This document shows, one piece after another, positions 34,947 through 43,812 of a stretch of DNA of 48,411 nt. The translations under genes and the position numbers were made by a program. Below the pieces are notes generated by a model. That model had not been told where the DNA came from. It worked only from the letters and a program-made list of their open reading frames with translations, and ran no database searches. The stretch lies in the NCBI GenBank assembly GCA_024643255.1, contig JAHENF010000026.1, positions 1 to 48,411 on the forward strand. The letters run 5' to 3'. Each line of letters starts with the position of its first letter. The first letter of the stretch is position 1. This DNA comes from Ilumatobacteraceae bacterium (GTDB taxonomy: Bacteria > Actinomycetota > Acidimicrobiia > Acidimicrobiales > Ilumatobacteraceae).

Positions 34947-35545
34947 ACGCGGTGATTCGTGCCGAGGTGGTGATGGAGTCATGGCGTCCAACGCTCAGAG
35001 CGACTCCGCTGCGCCCGATGGTGGCGGTCACTGCCGGCCTGATGGCGATCGCATTCGTCGCGAGTTGGCGAAGCGCTCGCGCTCCTGATGTGTTCGGCGT
35101 CGGCATCGGGGCACTCGCCGCTGCACTCGTGCTGGGATTGGACGACGAGGCGAACACGATGCTGCGATCGTCGCCGACGTCGGCGCTGGTCCGTCTCGCT
35201 CATCGACTCGCGATCCTCGTACCGGGCCTGCTGGCGGCGAGCGCCACACTCATCGTCGCCGATCGCTTCCTGTTCGCCGAGCGTTCGCCGTTGCCGTCAG
35301 CCTCGGCGTTCGCAGCGCTGGTCGCGACCGGGATCGCTGTCGAGGTGTGGTTTGGTCGACGTCGTCCCGAGATGGCGGCGGAGGGGGCGGCGACCTTCGT
35401 GATGGCCTGGGTGCTCGCTGCGTCACTCGTCCCCGACTGGTGGATCGTTGAGCGACTCGCGGTGGCGTGGCAGCTCGATGCTCCCTGGGTACTCGGCGCC
35501 TCGATCGCGCTCGGGCTCTGCGGCACCCTCGGACGTGGCGCCTGA
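34943..35545 (+). CDS. membrane protein, last gene of the sigma/ABC operon
   Basis: 200 residues, starting GTG in a GTGA overlap. Around five to six membrane segments, for example MVAVTAGLMAIAFVASW, GVGIGALAAALVLGLDD, LAILVPGLLAASATLIVADR, AAFAALVATGIAVEVW-like and AATFVMAWVLAASLVPDWW. A DDEANTMLRSSPTS loop resembles the segments that join the coupling helix in some ABC permeases. Probably the second membrane partner of the ATPase; no family recognised. Confidence 0.7.
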   Translation: MNAVIRAEVVMESWRPTLRATPLRPMVAVTAGLMAIAFVASWRSARAPDVFGVGIGALAAALVLGLDDEANTMLRSSPTSALVRLAHRLAILVPGLLAASATLIVADRFLFAERSPLPSASAFAALVATGIAVEVWFGRRRPEMAAEGAATFVMAWVLAASLVPDWWIVERLAVAWQLDAPWVLGASIALGLCGTLGRGA

Positions 35546-35582
35546 TGCTCCCACTCATGATCGAGCCACCGAGCCGTCGGTG

Positions 35583-36233
35583 ATGAAGACGAGTTGCTCC
35601 GTGACGACGCTGATCCGGGCCACGCCGCGTCAGGTCTTCTGGTTCCTCGCCGATCCCTCGACCGCTCCGGTCATCGATCCGGCTGTCATCAGTTACGAAC
35701 CGGTCGGCGGGACGATGGGCCCCGGGGTCGTGAACAACATCCGTATGAGGATGCTCGGCGTCCCGCTGACGCTCACGAGCGAGACCCTCGAGTGGGAGCC
35801 TGGTGAGCGCATGGTCTTCCGGTCGGTCCGTCCGGCGCGTCCGGCCGTTGGAGTGGCGACGCATCGATTCGATCCCTGCCCGGACGGCACGCTCTACACC
35901 TGGTCGATGAACTTCGTCCCGACCGGCGTCGGTGGTCGCGTCGTTGCCGCGATGAGCGCCCCGATGTTCGCGCGCAACGCAACTGCGCAGCAGGAGAGGG
36001 TCCGCGTGGTTCTCGAGGCCGCGATGGCCGCTACCTCACGGAATCGCCACATCTTCCAGACTCGTTCGCTGATGGGCAGGGCGACTGCACAGTGTTCGCG
36101 TCCGGGCAGCCGACCGGCGAGCAGTGCGAAACCGGGTACATCGAGCAGCCACTGCGGCCCAGGCCACTCGATCGCGGTGACTCGAACGGCTCGGGTCGTC
36201 TCGACGCCCGACAACACGCAGCATTCCGGGTAG
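35583..36233 (+). CDS. SRPBCC (START/polyketide-cyclase-like) protein with atypical C-terminal tail
   Basis: 216 residues. The first ~150 are a ligand-binding SRPBCC fold: TTLIRATPRQVFWFLADPSTAPVIDPAVISYEPVGG, LEWEPGERMVFRSV, LYTWSMNFVPTGVGGR. The last ~65 residues (from about NRHIFQTRSLMGRATAQC) are Ser/Arg/Pro-rich and unlike any SRPBCC, as if read through from an out-of-frame region. The opposite strand over the same bases has a better-looking frame. ATG 35583 start. The core is safe; the C-terminal end is not. Confidence 0.75.
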   Translation: MKTSCSVTTLIRATPRQVFWFLADPSTAPVIDPAVISYEPVGGTMGPGVVNNIRMRMLGVPLTLTSETLEWEPGERMVFRSVRPARPAVGVATHRFDPCPDGTLYTWSMNFVPTGVGGRVVAAMSAPMFARNATAQQERVRVVLEAAMAATSRNRHIFQTRSLMGRATAQCSRPGSRPASSAKPGTSSSHCGPGHSIAVTRTARVVSTPDNTQHSG

Positions 36234-36277
36234 ATCCCGGCGAGCTGGTCAGCGACCCGCAGAACAGACCGTGCCAT
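35894..36277 (-). CDS. possible antisense-overlapping small protein behind P450 (low confidence)
   Basis: The minus-strand frame beginning ATG 36277 overlaps the P450 3' end by 29 nt. Its first ~85 residues look like real protein: RSVLRVADQLAG, then EWPGPQWLLDVPGFALLAG, then REHCAVALPISERVWKMWRF. GGGGACGGGC precedes the ATG. Its later part overlaps the SRPBCC gene antisense for over 300 bp, so one of the two is likely shortened or frameshifted. Reported as a candidate because both frames show strong codon-third-position GC and neither can be excluded. Confidence 0.35.
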   Translation of the reverse strand: MARSVLRVADQLAGIYPECCVLSGVETTRAVRVTAIEWPGPQWLLDVPGFALLAGRLPGREHCAVALPISERVWKMWRFREVAAIAASRTTRTLSCCAVALRANIGALIAATTRPPTPVGTKFIDQV

Positions 36278-37664
36278 GCCCGTCCCCGTCGGGGACCGTC
36301 GTGGCCGAGTCGCCGCGACGGGTGACGCGCATCGGTGCTCCGCCCGTAGGCCGGTTGACGACCATGCCGACCGGGTCCGGGATGTTGGAGGAGACGGGAT
36401 TGACGTCGAGACGTTGAGCGAGCCGGGCGACGATCAGGATGAGTTCCATCTGCGCCAGGGCGAACCCGATGCAATTTCGCGCACCTCGGCCGAACGGTAC
36501 CCAGGCCATGTCGGCCAGTGCTCGCTGTCGGTCGTCGAGGCCGACGAATCGATCCGGATCAAATTCGAGGGGATCGGGCCAGGCATCTGCGTTGCGGCCG
36601 GCGAGATGCGCGGACCACAGGATCAGCGTGCCCTTCGGGATGAGGTAACCGCCGACGGACACGTCGACCGCAGCCTCGCGAGGGCTCAGCACGCCCGCTG
36701 GATGCAGGCGAACGGATTCTCGCATCACCCGGTTCGCGAGATCCAGCTCGGCCAGCGTGCTCGCGTCGGGCGCGGCGTCCGTGGGTGGGCCCAGCACCCG
36801 GTCCGCCTCGGCCCTGAGCCGATCCCAGAGCCCGGGTACGAGGGTGGCCCGAATCAGCATCCACGCCAGCGATGCCGACGTCGTGTCGTAGCCGGCGCCG
36901 ATCAACGTGGCGACCTGATCGCGGATCTCGGCGTCGGTCATCGACCCGTCGGCGACGAGCGTTTCGAGGATGTCGAGTGGGTCGCCGGTCGGATGCGCGC
37001 GTCGGTGCGCGATCTCGGCATCGATGATTGCATCGAGGGCCTGGCGGTCGGCGCGGACGCGCGCGCGAGCAGTGTGCGGGAACGGATGGGGAAACTGGCG
37101 GAACGCTGACGACTCCAGGTAGTCCTGTGGTCGTTGGAAGAGGTCGCCGATCTCGTTGCAACGTTGACTCATCCGCTCGCCGAACAGTGACCGGACCACG
37201 ATCTGGAGCACGAGTGCCCGGCCGGCCGGATACATGTCCACGGTCGAGTCCGGCTCGAGTCGTTCGACCAACCGGTCGATCGCGGCGTCGGTCTGTTCGA
37301 CGATCATCGGGATCCAGCCGTTGAGGCGGCGCCGGCTGAATGCCGACTGGACCGACGAACGCCGTCTGCGGTGGTCGTCGCCGTCCGACACGATCATCGA
37401 TTGCTTGCCGACCACGAAGCCCAGGACGTTGAACTTGTGATTCCACCGGAACGACGTATTGGGCATCGCGAAGAGCTCCCGCAGGGCGTCCGGATCACCG
37501 ACGATGGCCATGCGGGCCGGCCCGGCGCCGAGACCGCAGACGGGCCCGAACTGTGCGTTCAGGTCGTCGAGGACCACGTGGGGGGTCTGGAAGATCCGGC
37601 GCAGATGGCCGGGCTGGTCTCGCCATGCGGGATGGGGGAGCGGTCGGGGTTCGTCCACGGTCAC
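36249..37664 (-). CDS. cytochrome P450 (CYP110/138-like class)
   Basis: 471 residues. I-helix AGYDTTSASLAW (A-G-x-D-T-T, oxygen activation), K-helix RESVRL (E-x-x-R), and heme loop FGRGARNCIGF with the axial Cys. The FGRGxRxCIG form is that of the eukaryote-like clade rather than the FGGGxHxCLG of CYP125-type. Start GTG 37664 in a GTGA overlap with the membrane protein upstream on the same strand. Likely hydroxylates a hydrophobic substrate; no ferredoxin gene is adjacent. Confidence 0.92.
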   Translation of the reverse strand: MTVDEPRPLPHPAWRDQPGHLRRIFQTPHVVLDDLNAQFGPVCGLGAGPARMAIVGDPDALRELFAMPNTSFRWNHKFNVLGFVVGKQSMIVSDGDDHRRRRSSVQSAFSRRRLNGWIPMIVEQTDAAIDRLVERLEPDSTVDMYPAGRALVLQIVVRSLFGERMSQRCNEIGDLFQRPQDYLESSAFRQFPHPFPHTARARVRADRQALDAIIDAEIAHRRAHPTGDPLDILETLVADGSMTDAEIRDQVATLIGAGYDTTSASLAWMLIRATLVPGLWDRLRAEADRVLGPPTDAAPDASTLAELDLANRVMRESVRLHPAGVLSPREAAVDVSVGGYLIPKGTLILWSAHLAGRNADAWPDPLEFDPDRFVGLDDRQRALADMAWVPFGRGARNCIGFALAQMELILIVARLAQRLDVNPVSSNIPDPVGMVVNRPTGGAPMRVTRRGDSATTVPDGDGHGTVCSAGR

Positions 37665-38509
37665 ACGATCTCGGTCAGGGCGCCGAACACGGCGACGGTG
37701 GAAAGGACGGCGCCGACGGCCACCAGGGCGTAGCCCGCGACGCGGAGTGGCGAGCTGTTGACCACTGGTTCGAGTCGACCGTGGAAGATCGCTCGTCCCA
37801 CGACATAGACGGTGGCGGGGACCGCGAGCGGGAAGGCGATCAGCAGCCAGACGAGCGACATGTTGGCGATCTTCCGACGTCGAGGGGCATCCGATCGCAG
37901 TTGATTCAGCGGCACGAGGGTGGCATCGAATCGAGCGACCAGGGCACTGAACGTCGTGCCGTACAACAGGGCGGTGAGACACACGAGCGTCACGGCAAGC
38001 CACAGCGGGCTGAGAATGACGAAGTCGACGTTGTCCGGCGAGAGCGGGTCACCCACACCGAACGACGCCAGGAGGAGCAGCCCGAACAGCAGGCCGGCGA
38101 TCCAAGCCGGCCGCGGGAGGATCCGTCGCAACGGGATGAAGACGAGTGACGAGACGAGCGGGATGAGGATCCCGGCGAAGATGAAGAAGCCGAGTGTGCC
38201 GCCCAGCGTGATCTCGCCGACCTGCTCCCCGGCATCGGTGGTGCGTCCCTGAGCGCGCGCACCGGAGGTGGCAGCGAGGACTCTCATTGCGAGGCGCCCG
38301 CCGAACCCGACGACCAGCGCGCCGGCGATGAATCCAGCGGTGAGTACGGCCGCCAATGTGCGGAGAGCGTCGAATGCAGCTGATGAGGCGTTCGTCGGCG
38401 TGGGGCGAGGAGCGATCACCGCAAGTCGCCGACCGCGCCAGCTGATCGCGACAGCGGCGAGAACGGCGGCGGTACAGATCATCACCAGGATGAGATTGCC
38501 CGAGCGCAT
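37661..38509 (-). CDS. multi-pass membrane protein, unknown
   Basis: 282 residues, about seven helices: LILVMICTAAVLAAVAISW, TLAAVLTAGFIAGALVVGFGG, GFFIFAGILIPLVSSLVFI, AWIAGLLFGLLLLASFGVG, and three more. A basic-rich cytoplasmic stretch (RSDAPRRRK) precedes the sixth. No catalytic motif. It starts 10 nt after the stop of the gene before it and overlaps the P450 by 4 nt, so a membrane-P450 unit is likely. Confidence 0.75.
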   Translation of the reverse strand: MRSGNLILVMICTAAVLAAVAISWRGRRLAVIAPRPTPTNASSAAFDALRTLAAVLTAGFIAGALVVGFGGRLAMRVLAATSGARAQGRTTDAGEQVGEITLGGTLGFFIFAGILIPLVSSLVFIPLRRILPRPAWIAGLLFGLLLLASFGVGDPLSPDNVDFVILSPLWLAVTLVCLTALLYGTTFSALVARFDATLVPLNQLRSDAPRRRKIANMSLVWLLIAFPLAVPATVYVVGRAIFHGRLEPVVNSSPLRVAGYALVAVGAVLSTVAVFGALTEIV

Positions 38510-38519
38510 GGCCGACTCC

Positions 38520-38933
38520 TCAGTTCGCCGTCGGTGATCGTAGACCGGCCCACAGCGACAGCGCGGCGAGGACTGGGATCGACGCGAGCGAACCGATCAA
38601 TCCGACTTGGTCGATCGTGTCGAGTCCATCGAGATGCCCGACGTGATAGCCGAAATGGGGCAGCCCCTGGACCAACCAGGCGGCAGCGACGATCGTCATG
38701 GCCTCTCGACGCCAGACCGACCAGATCGTCACGACGATCAACGCCAGGAACAGCACGCCGACGTCTCGAACCAGATGCTCGTCGTACGCGCCGCCTTCCG
38801 CGGCGACCCAGCCCCGGCCGAGCGGAAAGTCGGTGAACCACGACTCCGGAGCGAGCATCGCTTGGATCGCCGTGGGCAGCATGAACAGAGCGATCAGGCC
38901 CAGAGACCATCGTTGGATGCGATCGCGGCTCAT
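38520..38933 (-). CDS. small four-helix membrane protein, unknown
   Basis: 137 residues with four hydrophobic segments: WSLGLIALFMLPTAIQAML, LVRDVGVLFLALIVVTIWSV, AMTIVAAAWLVQGLPHFGYHV and VGLIGSLASIPVLAALSLWAG. A His/Tyr-rich stretch PHFGYHVGHLDG lies between the third and fourth. It resembles DoxX/DUF-type small membrane proteins but is not assigned. Cotranscribed with the next membrane gene (gap 10 nt). Confidence 0.75.
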   Translation of the reverse strand: MSRDRIQRWSLGLIALFMLPTAIQAMLAPESWFTDFPLGRGWVAAEGGAYDEHLVRDVGVLFLALIVVTIWSVWRREAMTIVAAAWLVQGLPHFGYHVGHLDGLDTIDQVGLIGSLASIPVLAALSLWAGLRSPTAN

Positions 38934-39076
38934 GCGGTGACTCCCTGTTGCATCGATCTCCCTGATCGGTTCACGTGCCAGGCGCGAACCACAGCGAAAC
39001 ACCGGTGATGGGAACTTGGCGCTGCGGCGCTCCGTGAATCGTGATCGTCCGGTCTGACCCTTCGGTTCCGCCGCGC

Positions 39077-41491
39077 TCAGAGCATGTGCTGGCGGCGCAG
39101 AGACTTCAGCGCGAAGTATCCGAAGCACGGCGGGATGTAGAACGTGATCATGCGGTAGCACAGCGCGGCGCCCATCGCCGAGGCACTGTCGACACCGATC
39201 GCCGTGTACCCGGCGGTGAGGGCGGCCTCGGTGACCCCGACACCACCAGGTACGGGCATCAGCCCGGCAAACAACGCGACACACACGTTGACGAGCACGG
39301 CATCGGCGAAGCTGACGTCCTGCCCGAACGCCCGCAGGATCGTGTAGCTGGTGAGCGAGAACAACAACTGCACGAGCAGGTTGGCCAACACCACCGAGAT
39401 GAGCCGCCGCGGGGAGCTGAGCAGCGGACCGACCTTCGTCCAGGTGGTCTTGATCACGCCGACCACCGGATCGCGGAACTTCGGGACGAAGGCGACCACT
39501 GCGATTCCTGCCGCGATGGCGAACACGAGAATCAGGAGCAACTGGCCGTTGAAGTCGATGCTGGAGGTGCTGATGTCGAGATTCAGGCTGCCGAGTCCGA
39601 ATCCCACGATGACGACGATGAGGGTGATCTGGGCGACGAACCCCGAGACGCTGTCGAGACCACCGACGGCGATGGCGGTCGTACGGTCGAGGCCGTTGCG
39701 CTGGAAGAAGCGGATGTTCATGGCCACGCGGGCCGCGGTCGACGGCACGGCGAGGTTGACGAACGTGATCGCGAACTCCAAGAGGGTCAGCCGTCCGTAC
39801 GGAACCGGCAGTGGCGTCGCTTGGGACACTGACAGGGCTCCGGCGAATCGTGGGGTCTGGCCGATGACGAACGCCAGCAGGAGGATCGACGCGCTCGCTC
39901 CGGTGACTGCGTCGATGATCGACTGGAGGCCGACGTTCTGGATCGCCCCGACGATCGAGTAGATCACGATCGCGAGCAGGACCCACATCACGATGTTGGC
40001 GACGGAGAAGCGTCGGATCGCCTGGAGGTCTTGCTCCTCGGCGCCGACGGCAGCGATCGTCGCCTTGCGAAGATCGTCGATGTCGAGGTCGGCGGCGTCC
40101 GCCTGGCGGCGCAGCGCGGGCAGCATGGCGGCCGGTTGCACGAACGTCGTGGTCGCCGTGAGGCGTTCGGCACCGAGCACGTCCACCGCGGCGGCGATCG
40201 CGCGGTCGGCGCCGACGACGGCCGCGGTGGATGTCAGCAACTGCGCCTCGTCGAGCCGGCGTGACGTCTCGGCCCAATCGATCGACGCGCGGTCGAACTG
40301 CCCGATGAAGATCGCGCCGTCAGCGACCTGGAGGTGGCCGGGGGTGATGCCGCCGTGGCAGATGCCGGCGTCGTGCAGCCGGGCCAGCGACGTCCAGGAA
40401 CTCGCGAGTAGTGCATCATCGACCTCCCCGCCGTCGGCTCCGAACGCCGGTCCGACGCGTTCAGCGACGAAGAACGCGTCGCCGCGTCGGTCCATCGCCG
40501 CAGCGACGAACGGAGCGACCAGTGCACCTTCGCGTTGTGCATAGAGGGTCAGGTAGGCCTGGTGCTCGATCTGATGACGGCGGTTGACGGTGACGTTGCG
40601 GCCACCCGACCGGTAGAAGACGAGCCGCCACATCTTGACGAAGAACTGGCTGTCCCACGAGTCGCGTCCATGGACATGGACGTCGAGCCGGCGGTCGTCG
40701 GGGGTCCGGGCGTCGGCGACGATGACGCCGTTGCGGACCTCGACAGAGGTCGGTTGGGCATCGACACCGATCGAGCGCAGGGCTTCGCGGAGGTCGTTCA
40801 ACGACATCGTCCCGTCTGGCGAACCGAACACGAGGTGGACGAGCGCACCGGCGCTCCAGCCGATCGCGAGCGCGCACAGGCCCGCGCCGGGTGCGGTGAC
40901 GCCGAGGACGAGGGCTGCGATCCAGACGGTGCCGACCAGCCACCGACCGAATGTACGCAGGGGGCTGACGAGATATGGACTGGCGACGGCGACGGTCGCT
41001 GCGCCGGCGGCGAGCGCGAGCGAGGGGAATGCCGCTGGTCCGTCAGCGGTACCGATGCTGTCGCCGAGCGACGGAACGTTGCCGTCGACGAGCCAACCGA
41101 CGAGCAGGACGCCCGCGATCGTGACGCCGAGGCTGACGATCCAGTCGCGAGCGAGTCCCCATCGCCGTCGTGCGACTGCCAGCACGCCGACGATCAGCAC
41201 CCAGATCTGGAAGAAGTCGTAGGCGATCTTCCACAGGGCATCGAGAACCCCCGGAAGGTTCGACAGCAGGGCGGCGAAGCTCGTCTCGAGGTCGCCGGGG
41301 TTGTCGACGGTGCTCGCCGTGACCACCAGGATGACGAGCGACAGCACCAGGAGCACCACATCGGTCGGACGTCGGAATCGCTGGGGCCTGGCGGGCACCG
41401 CGAACGCGCGGGTTGCCAGTCGACCCGAGCTGAGGTCCGACAGTCTGATCCCCGAACGTGAGGAGTCGGTGTTGTCCTTCGGATCGCTCAT
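39077..41491 (-). CDS. LPG-synthase/UPF0104 flippase-like membrane protein with internal pseudokinase domain
   Basis: 804 residues, in three parts. Residues ~40-210 are about five membrane helices. Residues ~240-490 are a kinase-like fold: FVKMWRLVF with a beta-3 Lys, IEHQAYL with a helix-C Glu, then ICHGGITPGHLQV where HRD/HGD-x4-N should be, and IFIGQFDRA where DFG should be. The catalytic Asp (here Gly), the metal-binding Asn (here His) and the DFG Asp (here Gln) are absent, so it is a predicted pseudokinase. Residues ~500-800 are a membrane domain of the lysylphosphatidylglycerol synthase/AglD type (FVNLAVPSTAARVAMNIRFFQRNG and LFAGLMPVPGGVGVTEAAL). Similar mycobacterial fusions are known; the role may be lipid transfer controlled by nucleotide or ligand binding. 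Start ATG 41491. Confidence 0.88.
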   Translation of the reverse strand: MSDPKDNTDSSRSGIRLSDLSSGRLATRAFAVPARPQRFRRPTDVVLLVLSLVILVVTASTVDNPGDLETSFAALLSNLPGVLDALWKIAYDFFQIWVLIVGVLAVARRRWGLARDWIVSLGVTIAGVLLVGWLVDGNVPSLGDSIGTADGPAAFPSLALAAGAATVAVASPYLVSPLRTFGRWLVGTVWIAALVLGVTAPGAGLCALAIGWSAGALVHLVFGSPDGTMSLNDLREALRSIGVDAQPTSVEVRNGVIVADARTPDDRRLDVHVHGRDSWDSQFFVKMWRLVFYRSGGRNVTVNRRHQIEHQAYLTLYAQREGALVAPFVAAAMDRRGDAFFVAERVGPAFGADGGEVDDALLASSWTSLARLHDAGICHGGITPGHLQVADGAIFIGQFDRASIDWAETSRRLDEAQLLTSTAAVVGADRAIAAAVDVLGAERLTATTTFVQPAAMLPALRRQADAADLDIDDLRKATIAAVGAEEQDLQAIRRFSVANIVMWVLLAIVIYSIVGAIQNVGLQSIIDAVTGASASILLLAFVIGQTPRFAGALSVSQATPLPVPYGRLTLLEFAITFVNLAVPSTAARVAMNIRFFQRNGLDRTTAIAVGGLDSVSGFVAQITLIVVIVGFGLGSLNLDISTSSIDFNGQLLLILVFAIAAGIAVVAFVPKFRDPVVGVIKTTWTKVGPLLSSPRRLISVVLANLLVQLLFSLTSYTILRAFGQDVSFADAVLVNVCVALFAGLMPVPGGVGVTEAALTAGYTAIGVDSASAMGAALCYRMITFYIPPCFGYFALKSLRRQHML

Positions 41492-41628
41492 GTTCGACGG
41501 GCCCCATCGTGAGTCTGGATGCGACGACGGTAGCCCTCGGTCGGTCGCCGGCAGCGGATTCCCTTGCGTGAACGCGCTGATTGGAGCAACTCGTTCTATG
41601 TTGTCGACGCACCCCCCGAAAGGACGAC

Positions 41629-42891
41629 ATGAGCATCTCCCCGAACCAACTGATCGAGCCCACGTTCTGGCGCCAGCCGCTGGCGAACCGCATGGCACAG
41701 TTCGCCGATCTCCGCGAGCAGGGCTCGATCCTGCCGGTCGAGGTGCACAACCCGATGACCGAGTCGACCGAGGTGTTCCATGCGCTGACGCGTTACGACG
41801 AAGTGGTCCAGGTCAGCAAACGGCCCGACGAGTTCTGCTCGGGCAAGGGTGCGGTGTCGATCTTCGACATGCCGATGGAGATGCTGGAGTTCTTCGGCAG
41901 CTTCATCAACATGGACAATCCTCGGCACGCGAATCAGCGCCGCATCGTCGCGTACAGCTTCACGCCGCATGAGTTGCAGGGTGTCCTCGAATCTGTGGAA
42001 TCGATCGCTGCCGAGGTGATCGACGGGTTCTGCGAGCAGGGCGAGGCGGACCTCGTCGAGGTGCTCTCGCAGCCGTTTCCGCTGCTGATCATCTGCGACA
42101 TGATGGGCATCCCCCGCAGCGAGTTCAAGACGGTGCTCGATGCCACCAACGTGATCCTGAGTGGTGGTGACCCGGAGTTCATGGGTGACGGCGATCCCAT
42201 GGAGGCGTACCTGATGGCCGGGATCTCACTCAGCACGCTGATGGGCGAGCTGATCGAGGAACGCCGGGCCAATCCGACCGACGACCTGACATCGAAGCTG
42301 GTGAACAACAGCCTGCCGGAAGACCTGCTGACGCCGGCGGAGATCACGTCGTTCTTCGTGTTGCTGGCGGTCGCCGGCAACGACACGACACGAACCGCGA
42401 TCAGCCACGGGGTGAACCTGCTGGCGAAGAACCCGGATCAGCGGGCGATCTGGCAGGCCGACGTCGAAGGGGTCACCCAGACTGCGGTCGAGGAGATCGT
42501 GCGTGCAGCGTCGCCGGTCACGTTCATGCGCCGAACCGCCACGCGCGACGTGTCGCTGGGCGGTCAGGACTTCAGCGAGGGCGACAAGTTCGTCATGTTC
42601 TACGGGGCCGCCAACCGTGACCCGAGGGTGTTCGACGACCCCGAGCGCTTCGACGTGCTGCGTCAACCGAACCCGCATGTCGGCTTCGGGGGTCCGGGCC
42701 CGCATTTCTGTCTCGGCGCGAACCTGGCCCGGCGGGAGGTCGCGGTCGTCTTCCGTGAGCTGTTCAAGCGTCTGCCCGACCTCGAGGTGACCGGCGAGGC
42801 CGTCCCGCTCGCAGCGGAGGGCATCCCATTGGTCACCGGGATCAAGCATCTGCCGGTGACGTTCACGCCGACGCCTCGTCTGCACGGGTGA
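41629..42891 (+). CDS. cytochrome P450 (CYP125/124/142-like)
   Basis: 420 residues. I-helix [17 protein letters not shown]-helix VEEIVR, and heme loop [18 protein letters not shown] with axial Cys. The [11 protein letters not shown] form and the [19 protein letters not shown] segment are characteristic of the clade that includes mycobacterial CYP125/124/142, which terminally hydroxylate sterol or methyl-branched lipid side chains. ATG 41629 follows AAAGGACGAC. Downstream lies a decayed galT, so it is not in an operon with sterol genes. Confidence 0.93.
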   Translation: MSISPNQLIEPTFWRQPLANRMAQFADLREQGSILPVEVHNPMTESTEVFHALTRYDEVVQVSKRPDEFCSGKGAVSIFDMPMEMLEFFGSFINMDNPRHANQRRIVAYSFTPHELQGVLESVESIAAEVIDGFCEQGEADLVEVLSQPFPLLIICDMMGIPRSEFKTVLDATNVILSGGDPEFMGDGDPMEAYLMAGISLSTLMGELIEERRANPTDDLTSKLVNNSLPEDLLTPAEITSFFVLLAVAGNDTTRTAISHGVNLLAKNPDQRAIWQADVEGVTQTAVEEIVRAASPVTFMRRTATRDVSLGGQDFSEGDKFVMFYGAANRDPRVFDDPERFDVLRQPNPHVGFGGPGPHFCLGANLARREVAVVFRELFKRLPDLEVTGEAVPLAAEGIPLVTGIKHLPVTFTPTPRLHG

Positions 42892-42910
42892 CGGCACCAC
42901 ATTTCCGATC

Positions 42911-43300
42911 ATGTTCGACGCGACCCGTCAACCGCATCGCCGGCTGAACGCACTGACCGGCGAGTGGGTCGTCGTGTCACCGCAGCGAACGTAGCGACCG
43001 TGGGACGGCCAGACGGGGCAAGGAGCAACGGGACGGGTTGTTCCAGGTCGAATCGGTCGACGGCGAATGCCGGGTCATCTGTTTCTCGCCCCGCCACGAC
43101 CTCACCCTTGCGGCGATGGACGCCGCGGACATCGAGCGGGTGATCGGTCTGTGGCAGTCGCAGTTCGCCGATCTGTCCGACCGGTAGCGCTGGGTCCAGA
43201 TCTTCGAGACCCGCAGTGCGATCTCCGGTGGCGCAACGCGCCGCCCGCCGCGGAATCCGTGTGGCAGCTCCACGCCCATTGGGTGTGTGCCGACTCGTGA
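42911..43300 (+). pseudogene. galT: galT (galactose-1-phosphate uridylyltransferase) remnant
   Basis: Three pieces of galT in the same order and strand. Piece 1 (42911-~43012): [17 protein letters not shown], stop TAG 42992, then RPWDGQ, the conserved LTGEWVLVSPHRT...RPWQGQ beginning. Piece 2 (43038-~43235) in another frame: ESVDGECRVICFSPRHDLTL, IGLWQSQFADL, stop TAG 43185, RWVQIFE. Piece 3 (ending 43300): WQLHAHW in a third frame, as in the GalT C-terminal LHAHF. About 100 residues are lost between pieces 1 and 2, and the active-site H-P-H segment is gone. Multiple stops, frame changes and deletions make a functional product impossible. Confidence 0.88.
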
Positions 43301-43322
43301 ACGGCGACCTCCAGCCGCTCGA

Positions 43323-43787
43323 TCAGCTCGGTGTGGAACCCAACCGCTCGAGCATCGCCTTCATCTGCGCGTGCACGGCGTTGATCGCCTGAAGTGGACG
43401 CATCATCACTTTGAACTCGGTGATCATGGCGTCGTCGTCGCAGGTGATGATGTCGACGCCGTTCGCGTACTTGCCCTCGACCGTGGTCTCGAATTCGAGC
43501 ATGGCGTGGTTGCCCTGGAGGATTTCCTTCACGTAGCGGAACCCACCGGCTGTGTCGTCGTTGACGGCGTCCGTGACGCTTGCGCTCTCGCCCCCGAGCG
43601 TGCCGCCGGCTGCGGTCAGATACAGCTTGGTGATCTCGCGGCCGTGCTGGGGTGTGAACACGATGGGGGAGAGGAACACGCACTCCTCGTGGAGCATGGC
43701 GTCGAGTCCGCCGTCGAGCTGGCCGCGCAGGTGCAGATGCCACCTGGCGATGCAGCGTTCGATGGGTGATGCAGCGTCGTCGGTCAT
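43323..43787 (-). CDS. SnoaL-like / nuclear transport factor 2-fold protein
   Basis: 154 residues of the NTF2-like cone fold: ERCIARWHLHLRGQLDGGLDAML, ECVFLSPI, AMLEFETTVEGKYANGVDIITCDDDAMITEFKVMMRP. The EFKVMMRPL ending is the last strand of many SnoaL-like proteins. Such folds bind small molecules and may be isomerases or cyclases; no catalytic residues can be assigned by eye. Start ATG 43787. Followed by 25 nt and the thioredoxin gene on the same strand. Confidence 0.83.
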   Translation of the reverse strand: MTDDAASPIERCIARWHLHLRGQLDGGLDAMLHEECVFLSPIVFTPQHGREITKLYLTAAGGTLGGESASVTDAVNDDTAGGFRYVKEILQGNHAMLEFETTVEGKYANGVDIITCDDDAMITEFKVMMRPLQAINAVHAQMKAMLERLGSTPS

Positions 43788-43812
43788 GCGGCGACTGTAG
43801 CGATCGACCCGG

